Of a DNA stretch of 64,000 bases, positions 35,114-54,422 are shown in pieces; within the stretch, counting starts at the first letter, position 1, and each line of letters starts with the position of its first letter. The position numbers and the translations under genes are program-made. The DNA lies in contig RSEE01000061.1 in assembly GCA_003971905.1 (NCBI GenBank), positions 248,001-312,000 on the forward strand, read 5' to 3'. The notes below the pieces were generated by a model. The model had not been told where the DNA came from, ran no database searches, and saw nothing but the letters and a program-made list of their open reading frames with translations. The stretch comes from Moniliella sp. 'wahieum'. Its lineage: Eukaryota > Basidiomycota > Moniliellomycetes > Moniliellales > Moniliellaceae.

Positions 35114-36153
35114 TGTCACGGGCTGCGGCGGACACGAGATGGTCCGACCCAAGCTAAGGCCCGCCTGCTCCGCACATGCCCAGTAGAGCGTGCTCCGCAG
35201 GCCAACCAAGTGTGATGATGGTTGACTAAATTAAGTATCGTGGCCGAAGGGCCATGCTCCGTGCGACAATAGTCGCCCCCCCCCAAGTCCAAGTCGGCCG
35301 GCCTAAATAAGGCCACCGAGCTTCCAGTGCCGTGGCGACGACTGTCGCCCCGTCCCCGTTTCCTTTTCCTTTTCCTTTTTCGGTCGCGCCTGCGGCGACC
35401 ACCCCGCTTTTGACGTGTCTTCCTTTCTACACCCCCTCTTGTATCCGTTTCCCTTTTTACCCTGCCTGTACCCCTGGTTGATGGGGATCTTTTCCCCACC
35501 CACAGCGGTAGTCCCACCCTCCCGCTACACTTCCCACTAATACACCACGGCGGTAGCACCAACCGTCGAGGCGCTGCACCTCTTGTTCACTCTTGCTCAA
35601 AACTTCCCACCGCCATATCTCCAACAGTACTGCACCCCCCGCGCCCCATTTTCACCAGAGGTACTCCTGACTGCCGTGACAATGTCCAATTAGCCTTCCA
35701 TTCTCGTCTCAACCCTCCATTTCGTCCCTTTCCCGCCTATCTTGTCCGACTCCTGCCCGTTTCCAGCCAATTGATCCAGTACAGGCAGCTCCTCTTGTTA
35801 GCGTCCGACATCTCCTCCGACCTCGTCCTCCAGCCTTTCGTCAATCCCATCGCGCGAGCCTTTCTTTGGTCGCGGCGATTCCCAGTCTCAGTTGAGGCAG
35901 TGTTTGTCCCCCTCTGCCTCCTCCCGTCCCTAAGTTCCGGAGGCTTCAGACACGTTACTACGGCCCAAGCCGGTGCAGACGCAGCCTTGCCACACGTGCA
36001 GCCGCCCCACCAAAGGCCTCTCCTCGTCCCTAGCTCCGCTCGGACGCACCAACCAGCCTAAGCCCGAAACTACCGTGAGTCGACCTACCGTCGCCTAAGG
36101 GATTGTACCCAAAACCCCCAGGGTGGGCCCCTGGCGGCGCCCGCCCGTGACAG
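35114..36153 (+). mobile_element. 1,040-bp solo LTR nested in integrase
   Basis: It begins TGTCACGGGC and ends GCCCGTGACA, perfect 10-bp inverted termini with TG...CA ends. The right flank is GTTTG (36154-36158). The left flank is GTTG (35110-35113), the same word less one T, and restoring that T makes the integrase frame continuous. It encodes no recognisable protein. It differs in sequence from the host element's own LTR at 36963-37804, so a second LTR family inserted here. Confidence 0.87.
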
Positions 36154-36639
36154 TTTGCACTCAACACGGCCAAAGCATCATCAACTGGCCTTTCTCCCTT
36201 CTTTGTCTTGTATGGGTTCCATCCCCTCACGCAAGGCGATCCAGTTCTTCCTACGCTTGGCGGTACCCAAGAAGGGCATGAGAGGTATCGCTGGAAGTGG
36301 CGATTCAAGAAGCCAAGCAAGCGTTGGAACAAGCGAGGACACGAGCAAAGCATTATGCCGATCGTCTTCGTCGAGCAGCCCCGGATCTTCAACCGGGCGA
36401 CTGCGGGGTGTTGGTTGATCAAGAGCGAATCCTTCGACTCGGCCAAGTGGGTCATTGGAGCGGCGCTACCTTGGTCCATTCAAGATTTTGGAAAAGGTGC
36501 ATGAGGGAGCGTTTTTGCTTCAGCTGCGGACCATATCAAGATACACCCCGTTCTCAACGTGTCGGCTCTGAGCCGTACCGGTTTGATGCAGTGCAGCCAG
36601 GTATTTACCTCTACCTCCTCCTCCAGAAATTCAACGGGA

Positions 36640-36842
36640 TGAGGAACATTGGCTGGTGCATCGCATTCTCGACTCGCGTCTGTACCGACGGCAGTTCCAA
36701 TACTTGGTCTCACTCGTTGGTTTTCCTGACACGGAAAACGATTGGGTCAAGGCTGCCGATCTCAGCGACGACTCTCCTCAGGTGCGGACTTCCACAGTCA
36801 GCACCCAGAGAAATACTGCTCAGTGCAGCTCCGGCGTACTTT
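36640..36842 (+). pseudogene. Integrase C-terminal chromodomain
   Basis: HWLVHRILDSRLYRRQFQYL followed by VSLVGFPDTENDWVKAADLS matches the chromodomain at the end of chromovirus integrases, which guides insertion to modified chromatin. Confidence 0.85.
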
Positions 36843-36944
36843 AACACGCTTGCTGCGCCAGTGAAGGTGATGGTTACCAGTAACTGATGGTGACCATCTC
36901 ATCCCCCTACCTTGGATGAGTTATCCTAGGCGTGCGGACAGCCT

Positions 36945-36959
36945 TGGTAGGGGGGAGCG
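36945..36959 (+). promoter_or_regulatory. Polypurine tract
   Basis: GGTAGGGGGGAGCG lies directly before the LTR, the expected plus-strand primer site. Confidence 0.7.
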
Positions 36960-36962
36960 TGA

Positions 36963-37804
36963 TGTTACGGGGCGCTCCGCGGTTATCTCCGGACAACGAG
37001 CCCCGCATGTCGTAGAACCCTCATCGACGCACACGCCATTCCCACGACACTTATTGTGAGTAAGAGCCAGCACGGACCACTTGTCGCGGATGTTTTCCGC
37101 GGAGCCAGGAGAGGACCGGACTTAACGGTACGAAGATTCGTATCCGCGGCGTCCGGCCTTGATAGAACTCCACATCGACTGCGGCCCACCGGATCGCAGT
37201 CTGGGCAGAACAGGCCGCCCTTTGCCTTTTACTACTGTAGATTCCCCTTCCTTCTGTTGATGCCTGTTCTGATGCTACGATATATAAGCACAGCCCGGTC
37301 TGAGGCTTGCTGGCGGTGATCCTCACCGCCCAACCTTCCCCACGTCAACCCCCGTCTATACTCCCCCCGTCTATACTCCCGACTTCCCTCTTCACTCTTC
37401 ACCTATACGCTTACGTATTTACGACTTACGTCGAGCACTCTGCAAGTCGCGGTTACTATCAGTAGCACTTGCTCTTCTTTAGGACTCTGTCTGTTCCCGC
37501 CAACTATAGCGTACCAAGTGTGGTAACGCTGCGAGGAACGGAGTAACTCCGGAGATCCTGGACCCCTTCAATTGGTCTTACGACTTGCGAACACGGCTCC
37601 TACCTCGGAGGGTCTGAGCTGCGGCCTTTGCACGCAGGCAGCCACCCAAACTAGAGGGTCTCCCCTTGCCTCTACACCGCTCGGTTCAACCAGAATCGAC
37701 GAAGCAGGCAGGACCTAACGTACGTAACTCTAATGCCAAGTCCAAGGGCTTTCTCCCCTAAATTCCGGGGTCGAGAGCTCCGTCTCGGGGCTCGCCCCAT
37801 GACA
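36963..37804 (+). repeat. 3' LTR of the chromovirus
   Basis: It starts TGTTACGGGGCG and ends CGCCCCATGACA, imperfect inverted termini with TG...CA, 842 bp. A TATA box TATATAAG lies at 37281-37288. Its position right after the polypurine tract and chromodomain makes it the 3' LTR. Confidence 0.85.
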
Positions 37805-38339
37805 TTTTGAAGTGCCAACAATAAGTGGAATGCGCAACACACAGCTGCTCTGCAAAGAGCAGTACTTCTATACCGGAGTTGCTATGGGGCTGATACCATC
37901 TTCTTTTCATAAGCTGTGGTGGTTGCTGATCAGTTGTGAAGAGTATGAGGCCCCAGACTGGGGCCAGAGGAGGCGTTGCCGCTTCAAAGGTATGCCACTT
38001 CGTCTTTTGGAGCAGGGAGTGCGGATACCATCGAGAGCACTCTGTAACATTTCAGAACGCGACGCGAGAGGGCACTGCCCTGTACATTCCGCTCGAGCAA
38101 GGCGGAAAGTAACACTGCCTCAGTGCCAGAGGAATGTGACAGTGTCGTGCTGCTTCCCCTCGCTTGGCATTCAGGCCGCGCTTGAATGCCCCTAGGAAAC
38201 GCGTGGGTATAAAAAGCCCGCCCCCCAGGTTCGCTTCCTTCCCCCTCCCACCACCATCCTTCCAGCAAGCAACCAGCCTTCCTCTGGATACGTGCCCTCC
38301 CTATCCCCACCTGTGGTCTCGCACATCCCTCGAGCCCAG
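37805..38339. promoter_or_regulatory. Flank of the LTR and promoter of a small spliced gene
   Basis: No protein recognised. TATAAAAA at 38208-38215 is followed by a pyrimidine-rich leader, a good core promoter for the gene at about 38386. Confidence 0.55.
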
Positions 38340-38385
38340 GACTGAGTACTAACACCCTCACCCTGTCTATCTGCCCTTCTGCCAG

Positions 38386-38969
38386 GTTGGGAGACGCGTC
38401 GCAGGTCAAGATCATCCTCAATGTCGCCGCGAGCATCTCCAAGCCCATGGCCAGCGTCGTCTCGGATCCAAACGCACTCCAATTGGGAATCAAGAGCTTC
38501 TACCTCGTCCAGGGCCACGCGTGTTACACAACAACCTCCCACAAGCATCGCCGACGCGTCGAACGTCTTCAAGAGCGTGACCAACACCTTGGCGACCATC
38601 CTTAACATCATGGCCGGTACCATCCCCATTCCACGCACCCCTGTTCTTCAGCTAACTTGTCTTCCCTCTCTGTGCACTTGCAGCTCCAAAGGCCATGCAC
38701 ACTGGTACGTTCTGGCATCCTGTTGCTGTTGTCCATCGTGTACTAACTCTCTTTCATCGCTTGTGCCCCAGAAGTCTTTCGACGTTTCCACATGGCGTGC
38801 CCAAGTTTCGCTTACTCGTTTTTCGTTCGGCTGGGGGCAACCACTAACTCTTGCAGCGCTCCCCCTCGCCCTTCCCGTCGTCGTCGAGCGCGTCAAGTTG
38901 CGCTGGATTTACCCGCGGTGTTCTGGCGCAAACGCGAGCGCCTGCTCGATTCAAAAATGCATTAATTGA
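38386..38969 (+). CDS. Hypothetical multi-exon gene with a 21-nt microexon
   Basis: I do not recognise the product. A TATA box lies at 38208. An acceptor at 38385 (branch GTACTAAC) opens an exon reading GDASQVKIILNVAASISKPM, which after one frame slip near 38525 continues IADASNVFKSVTNTLATILN. Three more introns have proper ends and branch sites: 38617-38683 (67 nt), 38705-38771 (67 nt) and 38805-38856 (52 nt, CACTAAC). They join in frame through a 21-nt exon (APKAMHT) to EVFRRFHMACP and LPLALPVVVERVKLRW, ending CSIQKCIN. The donor of the first intron and the start codon are not clear. It may be a small alpha-helical protein, or the remnant of a larger gene cut by the neighbouring retrotransposon. 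Confidence 0.45.
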
Positions 38970-39231
38970 ACCCCTAATCTTGTTTGGATCCTTCATTGGC
39001 TGTGATTTGATAGTGTGTGATTTGGCTGTGATTTGATAGTGATGCTAGCAATCGGTGATCCACTGGTCGATGTTCCAATCATCGGGGATGATCGATGATC
39101 GATGAAGTGATCGATGATCAACGATGCGGTGATAGATAACCCATGTGTGACTTGTCCCGATCTTGGACCCTGGTCCCGATCACATCACAAAGCTGAGTAT
39201 CGTCACCCGTCATGCGGTGAGCGAATTTCCC
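38970..39231. repeat. ATCGATGA-rich intergenic spacer
   Basis: Between about 39050 and 39130 the words GATCGATGA and TGATCGATGATC repeat seven or more times in imperfect, partly palindromic order. No gene. Confidence 0.6.
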
Positions 39232-39457
39232 AAGAGCGCCACCGCCCACCGCCCACCGGTTCCCCCCACATCCGACGGGCGAGGACAAGAAAGAAAACGA
39301 CGGACGAAGAAACGACGGACGGGAAGCGAAGAAAGATATAGTCTGACGAGCAGACGAAAGAAGGCTGCTTCGGTGCCGGCCGCGGCTGCAGCTCCTTTAA
39401 CGGCCACAGCCGCGGCCCACACCCCGCCGCTTCTGCCTTTCACCTCGCCACCTCTCG

Positions 39458-39484
39458 CCCCCCCCCCCCCCCCCCCCCCCCCCC
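39458..39484 (+). repeat. 27-nt poly-C tract abutting the ILV2 copy 2 start codon
   Basis: An uninterrupted run of 27 C immediately precedes the ATG at 39485. The same place in copy 1 has 7 C followed by A. Confidence 0.85.
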
Positions 39485-41681
39485 ATGGCTGCCATGATGA
39501 TGCTCCGCAGGCGAGCCGCCGCCCAGGCCCACGCCCTTGCTGCCCCCACCTCGGCCCTTGCCCCGCTGCCGCCCGCCCCTGTCCTCGTCCGCGTCTCCCA
39601 TCCGCGCTTGCCCTCCCCCCCACCTCGGTTCGCCGCGCCTTCTCGACGCCCACGCCCAAAACCTACGCTGTGGCTGTTGCTGCCACCACCAAGCAGCACA
39701 TCAAGTGTGTGCTCCGGCGCTCTGCTCTGTTCTGTCTGCACTGGTACTGACCTGTGTTCCTGTGTGCGTTGCAGTGAGTACCCCCGTCCCACGCCCGCCC
39801 CTTCGTTTCAAGCCCCCGAGCCTGCGCCCGAACCATCACGAGAGGAGGAGGAGGAGATGGATCATTCCTTTGTGGGTATGACTGGCGGTCAGATTTTCCA
39901 CGAGATGATGCGGCGGCACAATGTCAAGCACGTGTTTGGCTACCTTGGTGGAGCTGTGCTGCCCGTCTTTAGTGCAATATACAAGTCCCCCTACTTTGAC
40001 TTTGTTTTGCCGCGTCGGGAAGACGGGGCGGGTCATATGGCAGAAGGGTACGCTCGTGGTCGGGCAAGCCGGGTGTGGTGCTGGTCACGTCGGGCCCGGG
40101 TGCGACAAATGTGGTGACGCCGATGCAGGATGCTCTGTCCGACGGGCTTCCGCTCGTTGTCTTTTGTGGGCAGGTGGCCACGAGTGCGATTGGGTCGGAT
40201 GCGTTCCAAGAAGCCGACATGGTCGGCATTTCGCGCCCGTGCACAAAGTGGAACGTGATGGTCAAGAGTGTTGAGGAGCTGCCGCGTCGGATTAACGAAG
40301 CGTTCAAGATTGCCACGTCGGGCCGACCGGGCCCGGTGCTGGTGGACTTGCCCAAAGACATTACTGCTAGTGTGCTCCAGCACCCGATTCCCTTTTCCAG
40401 CACCCGCCCCAACGAGGCGGTCATTCCCTCGCGTGCGACCGCCGGCCGACGTGCGATTCCGCCCCATTCAGCTTCGATCCCTGCCTTGAGCGTGCAGATG
40501 CAAGAGGCCGTTCGTCTGATCAACCAGGCCAAGCGGCCTGTCATTTATGCTGGCGCTGGCATTCTGTCCTCGCCCGAGGGCCCCAACTTGCTTGCTCAGC
40601 TTGCTGAGACGGCCAGCATCCCGGTCACCACCCTCCAGGGCTTGGGCTCGTTCCCAGAGACGAACGAACTGTCGCTGCACATGCTCGGCATGCACGGTTC
40701 TGCCTATGCCAACTTGGCGATGCAAGAGGCGGATGTGATCATTGCCCTCGGCGCACGGTTTGACGATCGTGTGACGGGACGGGTGGACGAGTTTGCCCCC
40801 GTGGCGCGCAAGGCCGCCGTCGAAGGTCGCGGCGGCATTATTCACTTTGAGATTATGCCCAAGAACATCAACAAGGTGGTCCAAGCGACGTGTGCGATTG
40901 AGGGCGACGTGGTCAAGAACCTGCGGGAGATGTTGGGGGAGATTAAGGCGGTTCCCAAGTCGGAGCGCGAGCAGTGGCTCGGTGCGGTTCAGTCGTGGAA
41001 AAAGCGGTATCCGTTCACCTATACTCCCTCCGACCCCACCAAGGGAGAAATGTTGAAGCCGCAAGAGGTCATCACCGCGCTGGATGCGGCGGTGGCCAAA
41101 GCTGGGCGTAAGGCCGACACGATTATTGCCACGGGCGTCGGACAGCACCAGATGTGGGCGTGCCAGTTTTACCGATGGACCAATCCGCACACGTGGGTCT
41201 CCTCTGGCGGTCTGGGTACCATGGGCTTTGGTGTGCCATCGGCGATTGGGGCCAAAGTGGCGTCGCCTGAAAAGACGGTGGTGGACATTGATGGCGATGC
41301 TCCTTTTCCATGACGGGCATGGAGCTGGCCACGGCGGCGGAATTTGGAATTGGGGTCAAGGTGCTGGTGTTGAACAATGAGTTCCAAGGCATGGCGTTGC
41401 AATGGCAAGACTTGTTTTACAATGCCGAGTACGCTCATTCCAAGATGACCAATCCCAACTTTGTCAAGTTGGCCGAGGCGATGGGCATCAAGGCGCTGCG
41501 GGTGGACAATGCGGCGGATCTGCCGGCCAAGATGGACGAGTTCCTCAACTACCCCAATGACAAGCCCATCTTTATGGAAGCACGGGTGACGCACACCGAA
41601 CACGTCTTCCCCATGGTTGCCGCAGGCAAGGCGCTGAACGAGTTTATCGTACACGAGTCGCTGCGCGAAAAGAGCTCGTGA
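39485..41681 (+). CDS. ILV2: Acetolactate synthase catalytic subunit, copy 2 (possibly decaying)
   Basis: Near-identical paralogue of the gene at 26588, with the same presequence and a matching intron at 39705-39774 (70 nt). It also has Ala in GQVATSAIG. Differences that touch conserved positions: GYLGG instead of GYPGG in the ThDP region, SRPCTKWNV instead of [17 protein letters not shown] with one Thr codon lost from the invariant TTT, and MALQWQ instead of MVLQWQ. Two frame breaks, a missing T near 40059 and a missing C near 41298, fall where copy 1 is intact; conversely copy 2 is intact where copy 1 is broken ([16 protein letters not shown]). The in-frame changes suggest relaxed constraint on this copy even if the indels are assembly errors. 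About 709 codons if repaired. Confidence 0.88.
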
Positions 41682-42823
41682 GGCCCTACCGCCGCCTGCC
41701 CTCGCCTTTGATGTCCAGCGGAGGTTTCTCCTTTTGATCCGGGGCTACTGCTTGCCTCCGCTACATCGCACTGGCTTCAAAATGTGCATGTGTGCATGTC
41801 CTGGGCTGCATGCACCTATGTATACCGCATCTTCTCCCTCTCTTCTTGCTCGACCATGCCCATCTTCTACTCTTGGATCAAACATACTATGTCTTCCCTT
41901 CTCCTGCCGTTCGTCCTTCCCCGCCCTTTCTCACAGGATGGGCGCCGATGACGGCAGCATGTGCCCGGCTGGTGTGCGACTGGATGTGTGCCATTGCTAC
42001 TGTACAAAAATGCCATGAACATCGATATGATTGCACCGCAGCGAAAGCGGACGTAGGGCGTATACTTCTTGTGTAGACCTATCGACTATCGTTGCGCGCC
42101 GGAAATGGGCTGCGGAGCTTTACCGAGACGCTGACAACAGCTGTTGACGTTGCAGACATCCTCGGTCGTCCAACCTCGATAAGCCCGTTGTGGGGCGGCA
42201 GGAGTGCGGCAGGGCGCTGAGGCGGCGTTAGAAGGGCAGTCCATGTCATTCATGTGACCACTACACTAAAGTACGGAGGAGTATGGGTAGCTGTGACATG
42301 CGACTAGACTGGGGACCGGTGACTAGTAATTAATGATTGTCACGAGTGAGCTAGTGAGTACTCAGGTACTGAGTACAAGCGACAGCGTGAGGATCGATGG
42401 ATCGGTGACCTGTGCCGGACGCACTAGCGCACTGGCCCTCGTCTTGGCCGTCCCGGCACAGCGCCCCTCTTCCCTGGCTGCTGGACCAAGAGGGGCCCTG
42501 CGCCTGGTGCCACACACGCCCTGTGCTGGCAGTGGGGGTGCGATAGGCGCAGACGGGTGCAGTGGCATGGAGTCAACAGTCCCGGGACACCAGGCAGGCG
42601 GCCAGCCACGGGCGGAAGATCGATACGCAATCTGAGATCTGAGATCGGCAAACGGGTGTTCAATCATTGATCAACGTTCAACGTTCAACGTAGGCACCAA
42701 TTTAGCTCCAGCCACGCCAAGGATCGACATGGGTTCTAGCCTGAATATAAGAAGCAGGTGTCCGAGGCCAGTTGTTATCAATCAGCCCCTCCTTTCCTCC
42801 ACCCCCCCACGTCGCCCTACGCC
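41682..42823. promoter_or_regulatory. Duplicated ILV2 3' flank and GFA1 promoter
   Basis: Up to about 42605 this is the duplicated segment. Then TCAACGTTCAACGTTCAACG lies at 42671-42690 and a TATAA at 42746-42750, 74 nt before the GFA1 ATG. Confidence 0.5.
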
Positions 42824-44990
<2,167 letters not shown>

Positions 44991-45939
44991 GGGGTTCTCT
45001 TTCTTACTACTATACGCCTTCTCAGCCCCCGTCCAGGGCTGCTCCCTTGCCTCTCGTCTCTCTCTTCTTTTAATCCCATGCATACCTTTCATCGTCTTTG
45101 CTTTCGCATCTCCCCGTCTACGCTATGTATGTGCTCTATCGTTTCCTGTCTATCCGTTCTTTGCCTCATTCTGTCTCTTACCTGTTATTCTTTAGCCTTT
45201 GTTATGGTGACTCATTAAACCCCTTTAGACAATTGATGGTTATAGCTTCAATCTGCAGAGCCATTTCGTCCCTATTAGACTCTTCTCACTCAAGACATGG
45301 ATAGGCCCCGACACGACTCGTTCCACTTTGCACTTGCAGCTTTTCGTTCAAGCCACGTTTCAACCCACACTGCTTTCCGTCGCTTTGTGCATCTTTTCAT
45401 ACGTTCCTTCTCATCCCCTTTTGCCGCTAGCCCGAGGAGCAACCCTTCTTGCTGTTCAAAGTATACCAGCAACTCTCGCTCCCCCCATATTACTGCACTC
45501 CTCCGCATTAGTATTTAGCGCTGTACAAGCATGGTCAGCATCACGGATCGACGGTCCCCCTTCCTTCTAGCCAACGAGTTCTCCACCTACTACACATTAT
45601 AAGAAACGCAACCTCGATTGGGGCGTTAACACAGTCGTATGAAGTAGGCGTGTGTCACGGGGCAACGTCTGAACCACCTTGCACAACACCTCCACTTCCT
45701 TATCGTCTCTATCGCTTCTCGGCTTCTTTCCCTTCACCCTTCTTCTAGGCTCTCCACTTCTAGAAGGAACACCTCTCGCTCAGCTCGCTCGCCCTCCCTC
45801 GCCCATCGGAAGAGGAGGACTAAGCAAACGGGGACCAAATATGTATGCGATTCCGTGGACTTGGCCTCCTTTCGCTTGGCTCCTTAGCCCCTCCTCATCG
45901 CCCTTGGTCTCTTCCTGAGGCACCCCCTTGCTCTTCTTC
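44991..45939. other. Convergent 3' region between GFA1 and YRB1
   Basis: Pyrimidine-rich plus-strand sequence without a recognisable gene. If the last frame of YRB1 is read differently, that gene could extend to about 45780. Confidence 0.5.
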
Positions 45940-46673
45940 TCAATGACTAGAGCGTTTCCCCTTTCTGAACCTGTTAAGACCGTCTGGAACACTTGAGCAT
46001 CTGATTTGGGGGAAAGGTCACAGTACAGCTCATAAACCGTGGTCGGAATCACCTACTTTTCGCATTGGAAAAGCGGATCGCTGGCCTCACGGGCTGTGTT
46101 TCACCACCATACACGACGGCCGCCGCATTGTTGTACACCCACCAACGGTCCGAAGAGACATCGGGTTTGAGCGCAATATCGGGAGTGGGGAGAATGCGGG
46201 TCAGCAAAACGCCCCACGTACTTTAGACGTAAACATGGTACTGTAGTGGTTTGCGCATACTTGAAGGGTCTTGTCACCACACATCACAACACAGCTCTTG
46301 TTGGTTTGCCTATGCTGAAGCTGGCGTATGTCGCCTGTCCCACGCTCCTTCCACTGTTTCTTGCCCTCAGGGTCGAAACGAAAGAGTTTATAGTGCAGCT
46401 GATGCCTGCGAATGGAGGATGACAGGAAGGGGATCGGTTCGTCATTGTCAGGCCTGCGATCCCGCATGGACATCGCGACACTTACATCTTGAACACTACA
46501 TTCTCATCCTCCTCAAACATTTTGGTCTCCACCTGCTTTTCGAGCTGTAGCCGATGCCCGCTGCTACTGAGGACTCTGTGACCGGCTCGTATTACTGCGC
46601 GTCGTTCTCCTCTCTCGCCCGTATCGGTTCCAACAGAGGTGAGGGGATCATTCGTGGGATCTGGCGCAGACAT
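45940..46673 (-). CDS. YRB1: Ran-binding protein 1 (frame- and exon-split)
   Basis: Cytoplasmic RanGTP-binding protein that helps RanGAP release cargo after nuclear export. The RanBD is recovered by joining exons: LEKQVETKMFEEDENVVFKM, an 80-nt intron (46406-46485), YKLFRFDPEGKKQWKERGTG, DIRQLQHRQTNKSCVVM and DKTLQVCANHY. A second intron follows, whose acceptor appears to lack its G (CCCCA before CTCCCGAT near 46163). Then PDIALKPDVSSDRWWVYNNA and VRPAIRFSNAK, a 56-nt intron (46001-46056), and AQVFQTV. The KERGTGD core and the SDRWWVY segment identify the family. The C-terminus is uncertain: one frame stops at 45940, another runs on through an acidic/Lys-rich tail. About 180 codons, normal for YRB1. 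No single open frame shows more than about a third of it. Confidence 0.85.
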
Positions 46674-47124
46674 GGCTACGGTAGCGAGGGGTAGTGGTGG
46701 CGCGGGCCACTTGGGGCGGCGGGCTGCTGGCCAGATGTCTGTCTAACCGAAGGTGGGTTCCCGCAGGTGCCCGCTTGGCTATCGAGGCGCTAATAAGGGG
46801 CTGGCGCACTGATGAGCCTACCTCGATGATGAATGATCGATGACCGGTGACCGGTGACCCTGCATTTCATTTTCAGCGCAGTCTTGCGCCAGTGCCTCCA
46901 ATTCCGCCCGAAAGTTGGGATGCATTACCTAATTCCGCTTCTCCCTCCCGCCGCGTACAGCCCGCAGGCATCCAAACAAGCAGCAACGCCTGGCGGCGAC
47001 CAGCAAGAATCTGGCCACCGCCTCCTGCGTTCTGCCCACCGTCTGCGAGTGCGTCCGTGGTTGCGTCGGCGTCTGCGTCTGCATCTGTGCCTTCCCCCCT
47101 TCGGCGCTTCTCACAACTGGCACC
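46674..47124. promoter_or_regulatory. Divergent promoter of YRB1 and PRP8
   Basis: No gene recognised. ATCGATGACCGGTGACCGGTG lies at about 46836-46857, the same word type seen in other spacers. Confidence 0.45.

Positions 47125-54422
<7,298 letters not shown>

Larger units (their letters stand above)
34080..36640 (+). pseudogene. Retrotransposon integrase, interrupted by two LTR insertions
   Basis: The HHCC zinc-binding domain includes HHDLPEAGRQGRERTYDLL and STCSSC (34270-34397). The catalytic core has its first Asp in SMDHFGPLPEG (34709 on), the second in IVSDRGPLH, and the Glu near 35020 in an SDGQSERF context. The core is split at 34471-34698 and again at 35114-36153, and resumes as a GLSPFFVLYGFHP-type segment near 36182-36225. 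Confidence 0.9.
30881..37804 (+). mobile_element. 5'-truncated Ty3/gypsy chromovirus retrotransposon with 3' LTR
   Basis: Gag, protease, reverse transcriptase, RNase H, integrase and chromodomain follow in Ty3/gypsy order, then a polypurine tract and one LTR. No 5' LTR is found: sequence upstream of about 30.9 kb does not resemble the 3' LTR, and gag opens part-way through its domain. Two other elements interrupt the integrase (34471-34698 and 35114-36153). Several frame slips are present. Without a 5' LTR it is probably immobile. Confidence 0.93.
39232..42605 (+). repeat. Segmental duplication, ILV2 segment copy 2
   Basis: Direct duplicate of 26375-29400. It carries an extra stretch of about 325 bp (about 42036-42361) absent from copy 1 and about 25 extra bases in the 5' leader (around 39290). 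Its right end runs into the GFA1 promoter. Confidence 0.92.
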
